From: Streptomyces sp. Ru62 | GTDB lineage: Bacteria > Actinomycetota > Actinomycetes > Streptomycetales > Streptomycetaceae | NCBI RefSeq assembly: GCF_002920615.1 | Contig: NZ_PQSU01000030.1 | Span: 1 to 64,000 of the forward strand | Length of the DNA stretch: 64,000 bases | Direction: 5' to 3' | In this document: one piece after another, positions 8,189 to 15,643 of the stretch | How the letters are laid out: the number at the start of each line of letters is the position of its first letter | Numbering within the stretch: the first letter of the stretch is position 1 | Program-made: the position numbers and the translations under genes | The notes under the pieces: model-generated | The model's input: the letters and a program-made list of their open reading frames with translations, nothing else | Databases searched by the model: none | Told to the model about the DNA's origin: nothing

Positions 8189-8860
8189 TCAGGCGGCCTT
8201 CGCCTTCGTGGCGTACATGTCCACGTACTCCTGCCCGGACAGCCGCATCACCTCGGCCATCACCGAGTCCGTCACCGCCCGCAGCACGTACCGGTCCCGG
8301 TCCATGCCGTCGTACCGCGAGAACTCCATGGGCTCGCCGAACCGGACGGTGACCCGGCCGGGCCGCGGGATGCCCCGGCCCCCCGGCTGGAGCTTGTCCG
8401 TGCCGATCATGGCGAACGGCACCACCGGCGCGCCGGTCATCAGGGTGAGGCGGGCGATACCGGTACGGCCCCGGTACAGGCGTCCGTCGGGCGACCGCGT
8501 GCCCTCCGGGTAGATCCCGAAGATCCTGCCCTCCTCCAGGATGCGCCGTCCGGTCATCAGCGCGGCCACCCCGCCGCTCGCCCCGTCCCGGTCCACCGGG
8601 ATCATGCCGACGCCGGTGAAGAACCACGCCATCAGCCGGCCCTTGACGCCCTTGCCGGTGACGTACTCGTCCTTGCCGATGAAGAACACCTGCCGCTTGC
8701 TGACCAGCGGCAGCACCATCGAGTCGATGAACGTGAGGTGATTACCGGCCAGAATCACCGGACCGTCGCCGGGGATGTTCTCCACGCCCTCCACCTGTGG
8801 GCGGAACATCAGGCGCATGATCGGTCCGAGCACTGCCTTGATGAGCGCGAAGCGGGACAA
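8189..8860 (-). CDS. 1-acyl-sn-glycerol-3-phosphate acyltransferase (PlsC family)
   Basis: A 223-residue PlsC-family acyltransferase that should move an acyl chain from acyl-CoA or acyl-ACP to lysophosphatidate at the membrane. The catalytic HX4D motif is NHLTFID (about residues 40-46) and the phosphate-binding motif is YPEGTRSPDG (about 118-127). PVVPFAMIG is the fourth family block. I chose the TTG at 8860 because GGAGGA lies 4 bases before it and the product then begins MSRFALIKAVLGP. An upstream TTG at 8878 has no ribosome site. It diverges from the glpQ-like gene. Confidence 0.88.
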   Translation of the reverse strand: MSRFALIKAVLGPIMRLMFRPQVEGVENIPGDGPVILAGNHLTFIDSMVLPLVSKRQVFFIGKDEYVTGKGVKGRLMAWFFTGVGMIPVDRDGASGGVAALMTGRRILEEGRIFGIYPEGTRSPDGRLYRGRTGIARLTLMTGAPVVPFAMIGTDKLQPGGRGIPRPGRVTVRFGEPMEFSRYDGMDRDRYVLRAVTDSVMAEVMRLSGQEYVDMYATKAKAA

Positions 8861-8952
8861 CGGGTCCTCCGATGTCAAAGGGGGCGATATGAGTCTGTGC
8901 AGGTGAGGACATTACTCGCGGCGCCGGGCCGCGCGCACATCGGGGACGTCCG

Positions 8953-8996
8953 GTTCACCGAGGTCTTACGAAGTGTTGACGCGGGTTTACCTGCGG
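8953..8996 (+). promoter_or_regulatory. PHO-box-like array (PhoP site) upstream of the glpQ-like gene
   Basis: Four 11-base direct repeats run in a row: GTTCACCGAGG (8953), TCTTACGAAGT (8964), GTTGACGCGGG (8975) and TTTACCTGCGG (8986). The 7-base cores fit the GTTCACC unit of Streptomyces PhoP boxes, and the 11-base period is diagnostic. GlpQ-type genes of S. coelicolor are known members of the PhoP regulon. The rest of the 8861-9206 gap shows no other clear element. Binding is inferred. Confidence 0.7.
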
Positions 8997-9206
8997 TGGC
9001 GTGCATGAGACGGCGCGTAACCGTCTTGCGCCGATGTGACGGACATCGCGCCGGCCGGGGGCCGCCGCCCCCGATGGCCCGTCACCTACCGCCGTTCGCA
9101 GGACATCCGACAGCACCCGGGTGTTCGGGCCGGAGCCTCCCTCTCGTCATGTGCACGCCCCTACGATCGGGCCGCACCGATGGACGAAAGCGGCAGGAGG
9201 GCGCTC

Positions 9207-10382
9207 ATGGACAGCGACCAGGCGAACGAGCAGACGCAGGGAACGGGACGGCGGGCGCTCCTCGGCGCCGCGGTGCTCGGCGCGGGCGGAGCGGTCCTCG
9301 GACTGTCCGGCACGGCCCGGGCCGCCGAGGCCCGCACGGCCGGACACGGCGGCCGCGGACTGAAGAGCCTGCCGGTGCCGACGATCATCGGCCACCGGGG
9401 TGCCAGCGGCTACCGCCCCGAACACACCTTCGGCTCGTACGAGCTGGCCCTGGACCTGGGTGCCGACGTGGTCGAGGCGGGCGACCTGGTGCCCACCAAG
9501 GACGGTCACCTGGTCTGCCGGCACGAGCCGGAGATCGGCGGCACGACGGACGTCGCCTCCCACCCCGAGTTCGCCGACCGCAGGACCACCAAGGTGCTCG
9601 ACGGGGTCCCCACCACCGGCTGGTTCACCGAGGACTTCACGCTCGCCGAGCTGAAGACGCTGCGCGCCGTCGAGCGCATCCCGGCCAACCGCCCGCACAA
9701 CACCCTCTACAACGGCCGCTGGGAGATCCCCACCTTCGAAGAGGTCCTGCGGTGGCAGGACGAGCAGACCCGCAAGCGCGGCAAGCAGGTCTGGATCTAC
9801 CCCGAGACCAAGCACCCCACCTACTTCCGCAAGCTGGGCCTCGGCCTGGAGGAGCGGGTGGCCAAGTTGCTGCGCACGTACGGCAAGGACGGCCGGAACT
9901 CCCCGGTCATCCTCCAGTCCTTCGAGCCCAGCAGCATCCAGCGGCTGAACCGGCTGGTCGACAACCCGCTCGTCGTCCTGCTCTCCTCGGCGAACAGCCG
10001 CCCGTACGACTTCGTCGAGGCGAACGACCCGCGTACGGTCGCCGACCTCGTCACGCCCAAGGGTCTGCGCGAGATCGCCGGTTACGCCCAGGGCATCGGT
10101 CCGACCCTGGACCTGATCATCCCGAAGAAGGCGGACGGCACCCTGGCCGAGCCGACCACGCTGGTCTCCGACGCGCACAAGGTCGGCCTGATCCTGCACC
10201 CCTACACCATGCGGAACGAGAACCCCTTCCTGCCGGCCGAGTACCGCAAGGGCACCGCGGCCGACGCCTACGGCGATGTCTTCGGCGCCTTCAAGACGTA
10301 CTTCGCGACCGGGATCGACGGCGTCTTCACCGACAACGCCGACACCGGACTGCTCGCCCGCGCCGACTTCCTGAAGGACTGA
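9207..10382 (+). CDS. glpQ: glycerophosphodiester phosphodiesterase, Tat-secreted
   Basis: GlpQ hydrolyses deacylated phospholipids to glycerol 3-phosphate and an alcohol and so recovers phosphate outside the cell. The 391-residue protein has a Tat signal (GRRALLG then a hydrophobic run ending in ARAAEA) and the GDPD motif IIGHRGASGYRPEHT at about residues 61-75. It continues with the metal-binding acidic VVEAGD and TKDGHLVCRHE. The ATG at 9207 has AGGAGG 6 bases upstream; an ATG at 9180 is in frame but without a ribosome site. The PHO-box-like array about 210 bases upstream fits a phosphate-starvation role. Confidence 0.92.
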   Translation: MDSDQANEQTQGTGRRALLGAAVLGAGGAVLGLSGTARAAEARTAGHGGRGLKSLPVPTIIGHRGASGYRPEHTFGSYELALDLGADVVEAGDLVPTKDGHLVCRHEPEIGGTTDVASHPEFADRRTTKVLDGVPTTGWFTEDFTLAELKTLRAVERIPANRPHNTLYNGRWEIPTFEEVLRWQDEQTRKRGKQVWIYPETKHPTYFRKLGLGLEERVAKLLRTYGKDGRNSPVILQSFEPSSIQRLNRLVDNPLVVLLSSANSRPYDFVEANDPRTVADLVTPKGLREIAGYAQGIGPTLDLIIPKKADGTLAEPTTLVSDAHKVGLILHPYTMRNENPFLPAEYRKGTAADAYGDVFGAFKTYFATGIDGVFTDNADTGLLARADFLKD

Positions 10383-10410
10383 CGGCCCTCTCCGGACGAC
10401 CGGCGGCCCC

Positions 10411-10427
10411 CGGGCGTCAACCGCCCG
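10411..10427 (+). terminator. Hairpin shortly after glpQ
   Basis: CGGGCG (10411-10416), TCAAC loop, CGCCCG (10422-10427) lies 29 bases after the glpQ stop codon and may be the first of two tandem terminators. Confidence 0.4.
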
Positions 10428-10457
10428 CCGCTCGGCACTCCGTTCGGCTGACTGTGC

Positions 10458-10487
10458 GCCGCCCCGGCAACCCGCCGCCGGGGCGGC
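10458..10487 (+). terminator. Strong terminator after glpQ
   Basis: GCCGCCCCGGC (10458-10468) pairs perfectly with GCCGGGGCGGC (10477-10487) around an 8-base loop, followed by TCGTCGTT. It separates glpQ from the sigma-factor gene, whose ATG lies only 14 bases past the stem. Confidence 0.7.
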
Positions 10488-10501
10488 TCGTCGTTCCGCA
10501 T

Positions 10502-11008
10502 ATGACGCACGACCTGGTCGCCACCCTGCGCCCCCTGCTCACCGCCGAGGCATCCGCCGAGGCATATGCCGGGGGAGGCGAACCGGGCGACCTGGAGCAG
10601 GCCGTCTGGCTCCGGCTCCTGGAGCGGCTGGAGACCGACGGACCGCCGCCGGACCCGCACGGCTGGCTGCGCAGGGCCGTCCGGGCCGAGGCGCGCCGCA
10701 CCCGTCGCACCACCCGCCGTGAACGTCCGTACGGCACCGACCCGGCCGACGACCTGCGCCCCGGGCCGGAGCAGCACGTCCTGACCACCGCCCGGTACCG
10801 CGCGCTGCGGGACGCGGTCCGCCGCCTGCCCGGCCGCTGCCCCCGTCTCATCGAGGCGCTGCTCTCGCCGAAGGACCTCACCTACCGGGAGATCGCGGGC
10901 GAGTTGGGTATCTCACAGGGCAGTCTCGGCCCGGAACGCTCCAGATGTCTTGGATGTCTGCGTCGATTGCTCACACCGGAGGTTGCGGCGCGCGAACCGC
11001 GGGGATAG
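10502..11008 (+). CDS. Small sigma-70 family (ECF-like) RNA polymerase sigma factor
   Basis: A 168-residue protein. A sigma region-2-like N-terminal half is rich in Arg (WLRRAVRAEARRTRRTTRRE, about residues 49-68). A C-terminal region-4 helix-turn-helix (LTYREIAGELGISQGSLGPER) would contact the -35 element. No anti-sigma gene lies next to it; a GNAT gene follows. The ATG at 10502 sits just after a terminator stem and lacks a ribosome site, so the start is uncertain and translation could be leaderless. Target promoters unknown. Confidence 0.8.
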   Translation: MTHDLVATLRPLLTAEASAEAYAGGGEPGDLEQAVWLRLLERLETDGPPPDPHGWLRRAVRAEARRTRRTTRRERPYGTDPADDLRPGPEQHVLTTARYRALRDAVRRLPGRCPRLIEALLSPKDLTYREIAGELGISQGSLGPERSRCLGCLRRLLTPEVAAREPRG

Positions 11009-11053
11009 GAGTGGGGGACGACAGGTGATCAGGTGAGCGGGAGGCATGCGCAC

Positions 11054-11551
11054 ATGGGCATGAGCGTGACCATCTCGGTGGCGACCGAACAGGACGCGGA
11101 GCAGATCTTCCGGCTCCAGTACCTGTGCTTCCAGAGCGAGGCGGCGCTGTACGGCAACTACCGCATCGACCCGCTCGTGCAGACCCTGGAGTCCGTCCGT
11201 CAGGAGGTCGCCTCCGACTGCGTCTTCGTCGCCCGGCTCGGCGACGAGGTGGTCGGCTCGGTGCGCGGCAGGGTCACCGAGGACGGCGCGGCGGCCATCG
11301 GCAAGCTCTGCGTCCACCCCCGCCTCCAGGGTCACGGCATCGGCGCGAGGCTGCTGCGCACGGCCGAGGCCGCGCTGGCGGACGAGCGTGGCGCCACCCG
11401 CTTCCGCCTCTTCACCGGCCACCGCAGCGAGGGCAATCTCCGCCTGTACCGCCGGTCCGGCTACGAGACGGTCGGCAGGGCCAGGGGCGCCGACGGCGTA
11501 GAGATGATCATCCTGGAGAAGCAGGCGGGCGCGTACGCGCAGACGGCGTGA
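11054..11551 (+). CDS. GNAT-family N-acetyltransferase
   Basis: A 165-residue acetyltransferase of the GNAT fold. The acetyl-CoA binding motif A is seen as LCVHPRLQGHGIGARLLRTAE, followed by the C-terminal LYRRSGYETVGR typical of the family. GGGAGG lies 9 bases before ATG 11054, which I prefer over GTG 11033 and ATG 11060. It follows the sigma-factor gene by 45 bases and may be in its operon. The substrate is unknown. Confidence 0.82.
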   Translation: MGMSVTISVATEQDAEQIFRLQYLCFQSEAALYGNYRIDPLVQTLESVRQEVASDCVFVARLGDEVVGSVRGRVTEDGAAAIGKLCVHPRLQGHGIGARLLRTAEAALADERGATRFRLFTGHRSEGNLRLYRRSGYETVGRARGADGVEMIILEKQAGAYAQTA

Positions 11552-11557
11552 GGGCAA

Positions 11558-11575
11558 GCGCCCCGGAAGGGGCGC
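11558..11575. terminator. Bidirectional terminator between convergent genes
   Basis: GCGCCCC (11558-11564), GGAA loop, GGGGCGC (11569-11575). It continues into AGGGGCGCGGGGAAC (11568-11582), a 15-mer that recurs inverted at 28472-28486 and belongs to the dispersed Streptomyces intergenic element. It lies between the GNAT gene and the leftward membrane-protein gene. Confidence 0.65.
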
Positions 11576-11594
11576 GGGGAACGGCCCACGCCCC

Positions 11595-12014
11595 TCAGGC
11601 ACCCCTGCGGACAGAAGCCTTCCGCAGCCAGTACATCGCGGAAAGCGGCAGGAGCACGGGGATGAAGACGTACCCCATCCCGTACTTCGACCACACCGTC
11701 GCATCCGGGAACGCGGACGGCTCGACCAGGGTCCACGTGCCGACGATCAGCACGCCCGCGAGCTCCGCCGCACAGCACACCAGTGCCGCCCGGCGAGCCG
11801 TCTCCCCGCCGCGCACCAGCGTGTACGTGATGAACCCGTACACCACGCCGGCCACGGCGGACAGGGAGTACGCGAGCGGCGCCCGGTCGAACTCCGTGGA
11901 GATCTGGTACGCGGACCGCGACACCGCGCCGACCACCATCACGCCGTAGAACCAGACGAGCAGCATGCCCGGCCCGCCGATCAAGCGGGCCGGCTTCTCC
12001 TGCACCGCCGTCAC
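11595..12014 (-). CDS. Small integral membrane protein, function unknown
   Basis: A 139-residue protein with four hydrophobic segments (LLVWFYGVMVVGAV, LSAVAGVVYGFITYTLV, LVCCAAELAGVLIVGTW, YVFIPVLLPLSAMYWL). The polar C-terminus is WLRKASVRRGA. The GTG at 12014 follows GGGAGG that lies inside the end of the upstream gene. Its start is one base after that gene's stop, so the two form a coupled pair. I do not recognise a catalytic motif. Confidence 0.7.
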   Translation of the reverse strand: MTAVQEKPARLIGGPGMLLVWFYGVMVVGAVSRSAYQISTEFDRAPLAYSLSAVAGVVYGFITYTLVRGGETARRAALVCCAAELAGVLIVGTWTLVEPSAFPDATVWSKYGMGYVFIPVLLPLSAMYWLRKASVRRGA

Positions 12015-12015
12015 C

Positions 12016-12375
12016 TCAGCCTCCCCAGATGTCGAAGAGCCGCACTTCCAGCACGGCCAGCACCACACCGCCGGCGGCCACCGTCACGGAGCCCCAGCGG
12101 GTCCGCTCGGCCAGCGACATGAAGCCCGCCGCCGGAACGCACGCGAACGCGCCCAGCAGATACGCCACGAAGATCGTCGTGCCCTGCTCCGGCTTCTCGC
12201 CCCGCGCCAGCAGCACGATCCCGACGACCAGCTGGACCAGGGCCAGCAGCGACACCACGGCCATGCCGATGAAGTGCCAGTCCTTGGTCGGCTGGTCGCG
12301 GTAGGCGGCCCAGCCGCACCAGGCGGCGAGCAACAGCGCGGCGACCCCGGTCACCAGCGTCAGGGCATTGAGCAT
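12016..12375 (-). CDS. Small integral membrane protein, function unknown
   Basis: A 119-residue protein with four predicted membrane helices, starting MLNALTLVTGVAALLLAAW and ending with LFDIWGG. It is the first gene of a two-gene leftward unit and is translationally coupled to the next membrane gene. An AAGGTCACGGC sequence precedes the ATG at 12375. Both proteins look like paired membrane components, perhaps a heteromer, but nothing in the sequence fixes a function. The 266 bases upstream hold no other feature I can name. Confidence 0.7.
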   Translation of the reverse strand: MLNALTLVTGVAALLLAAWCGWAAYRDQPTKDWHFIGMAVVSLLALVQLVVGIVLLARGEKPEQGTTIFVAYLLGAFACVPAAGFMSLAERTRWGSVTVAAGGVVLAVLEVRLFDIWGG

Positions 12376-12641
12376 GCCGTGACCTTATTACGGCGGAAAC
12401 AGCCCATCGCCGCCGCCCCCGCAGTCCGGCGCGACCACCGTGGCATTGGCCACAACCCGCCGTCGGCCGAGCCGGGCGCCGGCCCGGCGGGGCGGGCGCC
12501 GTCGGCCTTGTCCGCACTGGTGAAGGACGGGGGAGCGGAGGTCACCGCGCGTGGCCGGGCATCCCACCGCCCCTGTCCGCGGCTGTCCACCATACGGACA
12601 GCGGCGGCCGGTCAGGACCGTTCGTCTGCTTTACTTCTCGC

Positions 12642-12740
12642 ATGACCACGACGAGCTGCCGCACCCTTGCGACCGAGGCGACCCTGACGCCCGGTGCTCG
12701 TTGTATGTGTCGCCTGATGTGTCGAATGTGCGCCTTCTAG
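12642..12740 (+). CDS. Met/Cys-rich leader peptide upstream of metNIQ (32 aa)
   Basis: A short open frame ATG (12642) to TAG (12738-12740). It is uninteresting for 20 codons, then reads Cys-Met-Cys-Arg-Leu-Met-Cys-Arg-Met-Cys-Ala-Phe-stop. Seven of the ten residues 21-30 are Met or Cys, both rare in Streptomyces proteins. It ends 164 bases before the start of a methionine importer operon, and a strong hairpin lies between. Concentration of the regulated amino acid just before the stop is the hallmark of attenuator leaders. The ATG lacks a ribosome site, so it may be leaderless. Translation is inferred, not shown. Confidence 0.6.
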   Translation: MTTTSCRTLATEATLTPGARCMCRLMCRMCAF

Positions 12741-12795
12741 AGGGCCCCCGCATCAGCTGAGCCTCGCGCCCCGAAGCGAGACCCGTGGCATGTCC

Positions 12796-12822
12796 GTGCG
12801 CCGTAGGCCGTACGGGACGCAC
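12796..12822 (+). promoter_or_regulatory. Attenuator-like hairpin before metN
   Basis: GTGCG-CCGTA (12796-12805), loop GGCCG, TACGG (12811-12815), a GA bulge and CGCAC (12818-12822) form a 10-base-pair stem. It is followed by a pyrimidine run, ATCCCTTCCTCC. A smaller stem CTCGC/GCGAG (12763-12780) lies between the leader stop and it. These could be alternating structures governed by ribosome stalling on the leader. Confidence 0.5.
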
Positions 12823-12904
12823 ATCCCTTCCTCCATGCCGGAACCGCATGCACCCGTGCCCGGGCACACCCACGCCCGCGCACTCGACAGTGACGGAAAC
12901 CCAC

Positions 12905-13939
12905 GTGATCACCACCTCGGGCCTGACCAAGGTCTACCGCTCCCGCGGCCGTGAGGTCACCGCCCTCGACGGCGTCGATCTGCACGTCCGCGAAGGCGAG
13001 GTCTACGGCGTCATCGGCCAGTCCGGCGCCGGAAAGTCCTCGCTCATCCGCTGCGTCAACCTGCTGGAGCGCCCCACCTCCGGCACCGTGACCGTCGCCG
13101 GGCAGGACCTCACCGCCCTGGCCGGGCGCGGCCCGCGCGCCGGCCGGGAACTGCGCCGGGCCCGCAGCCGGATCGGCATGGTCTTCCAGCACTTCAACCT
13201 GCTGTCCTCGCGGACCGTGCAGGACAACGTCGAACTGCCGCTGGAGATCCTCGGCCAGTCCGGCCGGGCCCGCTCCCGCAAGGCGCTGGAGCTGCTCGAC
13301 CTGGTCGGCCTCGCCGACAAGGCCAAGGCCTACCCCGCCCAGCTCTCCGGCGGCCAGAAGCAGCGCGTCGGCATCGCCCGCGCCCTCGCCGGCGACCCCA
13401 AGGTGCTGCTCTCCGACGAGGCCACCAGCGCCCTCGACCCGGAGACCACCCGCTCCATCCTCCAGCTGCTGCGCGACCTGAACCGGCAGCTCGGCCTGAC
13501 CGTCCTGCTCATCACCCACGAGATGGACGTCGTGAAGTCGATCTGCGACTCCGCCGCCCTGATGGAGAAGGGCCGGATCGTGGAGTCCGGCACGGTCAGC
13601 GAGCTGCTGGCCACCCCGGGCTCGGAGCTGGCCGCCGCGCTGTTCCCCGTCGGCGGCGAGGCCACCGGCACCGACCGGACCGTCCTCGACATCACCTTCC
13701 ACGGCGAGGCCGCCACCCAGCCCGTCATCTCCCAGCTCTCGCGCACCTACAACATCGACATATCGATCCTCGGCGCCGCCATCGACACCGTCGGCGGCCT
13801 CCAGATCGGCCGCATGCGCATCGAACTGCCCGGCCGCTACGAGGACAACGTGGTGCCGGTCGGCTTCCTGCGCGAACAGGGCCTGCAGATCGACGTGGTG
13901 GGCCAGGAGGCCCTGCTGGTGAAGGAAGGTGCCAAGTGA
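12905..13939 (+). CDS. metN: methionine ABC transporter, ATP-binding protein
   Basis: MetN powers uptake of methionine. The 344-residue protein has Walker A GQSGAGKSS (about residues 39-47), the ABC signature LSGGQKQRVGIARAL and Walker B VLLSDEATSALDPE. Its C-terminal ACT-like NIL domain (about 265-340) in MetN binds methionine and inhibits transport. GTG 12905 follows a GGA-rich site; GTG 12890 is an in-frame alternative. It shares a GTGA overlap with metI. Context: leader peptide upstream, permease and two binding lipoproteins downstream. Confidence 0.94.
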   Translation: MITTSGLTKVYRSRGREVTALDGVDLHVREGEVYGVIGQSGAGKSSLIRCVNLLERPTSGTVTVAGQDLTALAGRGPRAGRELRRARSRIGMVFQHFNLLSSRTVQDNVELPLEILGQSGRARSRKALELLDLVGLADKAKAYPAQLSGGQKQRVGIARALAGDPKVLLSDEATSALDPETTRSILQLLRDLNRQLGLTVLLITHEMDVVKSICDSAALMEKGRIVESGTVSELLATPGSELAAALFPVGGEATGTDRTVLDITFHGEAATQPVISQLSRTYNIDISILGAAIDTVGGLQIGRMRIELPGRYEDNVVPVGFLREQGLQIDVVGQEALLVKEGAK

Positions 13940-14673
13940 CCTGGTCCGAGATGCAGCCGCTGCTGTCCCAGGCGTGTTCCGAGACGTTCACGATGGTGCT
14001 CTGGTCCACCCTGATCGCCGTCGCGGCCGGCCTCCCGCTCGGCCTCCTCCTCGTCGTCACCGACCGGGGCGGCCTGCTCCAGAACGTCGTCGCCAACAAG
14101 GTGGTCGGCCAGGTCGTGAACATCGGCCGGTCCATGCCGTTCATCATCCTGATGGTCGCGCTGATGAGCTTCACCCGCTGGGTCACCGGCACGACCATCG
14201 GCACGACCGCCGCGATCGTGCCGCTCGCCATCGGCGGCATCCCGTTCTTCGCCCGCCTGGTCGAGACGGCCGTCCGCGAAGTGGACCACGGCCTGGTCGA
14301 GGCCGTGCAGTCCATGGGCGGCAACACCTGGACGATCGTCCGCAAGGTCCTGATCCCCGAGGCCCTGCCCTCGCTGATCGCCTCCACCACGACCACGCTC
14401 ATCGCCCTCATCGGCTACTCCGCCATGGCCGGCACCGTCGGCGGCGGCGGCCTCGGCGACCTCGCCGTCCGCTACGGCTACCAGCGCTTCGAGACCGAGC
14501 TCATGTGGATCACCGTCGCGATCCTCGCCGTCGTCATCTCCCTCATCCAGTTCGCCGGCGACTTCGCGGCCCGCTCCCTGCACCGTCGGGGCGGCCGCTC
14601 GGGCCCGGCGCCCAAGCTCCGCCTGCTGAAGGCCAAGGAGCCGGCGGCGGCCGACGTCAGCAAGGTCGCCTGA
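13936..14673 (+). CDS. metI: methionine ABC transporter, permease
   Basis: A 245-residue inner-membrane permease with about five helices. The binding-protein-dependent transport motif is present as EAVQSMGGNTWTIVRKVLIPEALP (EAA loop, contact to MetN). The GTG at 13936 overlaps the metN stop codon, so the two are translationally coupled. Downstream, 119 bases with a small hairpin precede metQ1. Confidence 0.94.
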   Translation: MTWSEMQPLLSQACSETFTMVLWSTLIAVAAGLPLGLLLVVTDRGGLLQNVVANKVVGQVVNIGRSMPFIILMVALMSFTRWVTGTTIGTTAAIVPLAIGGIPFFARLVETAVREVDHGLVEAVQSMGGNTWTIVRKVLIPEALPSLIASTTTTLIALIGYSAMAGTVGGGGLGDLAVRYGYQRFETELMWITVAILAVVISLIQFAGDFAARSLHRRGGRSGPAPKLRLLKAKEPAAADVSKVA

Positions 14674-14729
14674 GCTTCCGCAGAGTTCCCCGTCCGCCCA
14701 CCCGTCACCCGACCACCACCCCTCAACGA

Positions 14730-14744
14730 CGGCGCTTCGCGCCG
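14730..14744 (+). promoter_or_regulatory. Hairpin between metI and metQ1
   Basis: CGGCGC (14730-14735), TTC, GCGCCG (14739-14744). It sits in the only sizeable gap of the met operon and may stabilise the 3' end of the transporter message so that binding-protein transcripts accumulate to a different level. Confidence 0.35.
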
Positions 14745-14792
14745 ACAGCCCCTGATCCGGGGTCGCACCACCCTTAAGGAAAGGCACTTTTC

Positions 14793-15623
14793 GTGCGTAA
14801 CACCGCCAAGTTCACCACCGCCGTCCTCGCCGCCGGAGCCCTCACCCTCGGGCTCACCGCCTGCGGATCGGACAAGGACTCCGGCTCCTCCGACTACAGC
14901 GGCCCGCTGGTCGTCGCCGCGAGCCCGACCCCGCACGCCGAGATCCTGAACTTCGTCAAGGACAAGCTGGCGAAGAAGGCGGGCCTCGACCTGGAGGTCA
15001 AGGAGTTCACCGACTACATCACGCCGAACACGGCGACCGAGGACGGTTCGGTGGACGCCAACTACTTCCAGAACCAGCCGTACCTGGACGACTTCAACAA
15101 GAAGCGCGGCACCCACATCGCGCCCGTCGTCACGGTGCACCTGGAGCCGCTCGGCCTGTACTCCCACAAGGTCGAGAAGGCCGACGCCCTCAAGAGCGGT
15201 GCGACCATCGCCGTCCCGAACGACGCCGTCAACGAGGCGCGCGCCCTCAAGCTGCTCGCCGCCAACGGGCTCATCGCCCTCAAGGACGGCGTCGGCACCG
15301 AGGCGACCCCGCAGGACATCACCAAGAACCCCAAGGACCTCAAGTTCAAGGAGGTCGAGGCGGCCCAGACCGCGCGCTCCCTGGACGACGTGGACGCGGC
15401 CGTGATCAACGGCAACTACGCCATCTCCGCCGGCATCAAGCCCGCCAAGGACGCCCTGGTCCTGGAGTCCGCGAAGAACAGCCCGTACGGCAACTTCCTC
15501 GCGGTCAAGGAGGGCAACGAGAAGGACCCGCGGGTGAAGAAGCTCGCCAAGCTCCTCACCTCGCCCGAGGTCAAGAAGTTCATCGAGGACAAGTACCAGG
15601 GCTCGGTCATCCCGTCCTTCTGA
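14793..15623 (+). CDS. metQ: methionine-binding lipoprotein (first copy)
   Basis: A 276-residue NlpA/MetQ-family solute-binding lipoprotein. The signal peptide ends in the lipobox LTAC at about residues 21-24. The family blocks FTDYITPNTA, YFQNQPYLDDFN and INGNYA are clear. It captures methionine outside the membrane for MetNI. The GTG at 14793 follows AAGGAAAGG. A second, similar gene follows directly. Confidence 0.92.
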   Translation: MRNTAKFTTAVLAAGALTLGLTACGSDKDSGSSDYSGPLVVAASPTPHAEILNFVKDKLAKKAGLDLEVKEFTDYITPNTATEDGSVDANYFQNQPYLDDFNKKRGTHIAPVVTVHLEPLGLYSHKVEKADALKSGATIAVPNDAVNEARALKLLAANGLIALKDGVGTEATPQDITKNPKDLKFKEVEAAQTARSLDDVDAAVINGNYAISAGIKPAKDALVLESAKNSPYGNFLAVKEGNEKDPRVKKLAKLLTSPEVKKFIEDKYQGSVIPSF

Positions 15624-15643
15624 GCCGCGAGGAGGACCGACCC

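Noticed and set aside
8873..8878. TTGACA on the minus strand as a -35 of the acyltransferase gene
   Set aside because: No -10 lies at a usable distance, and the coding start is only about 13 bases on. Chance match.
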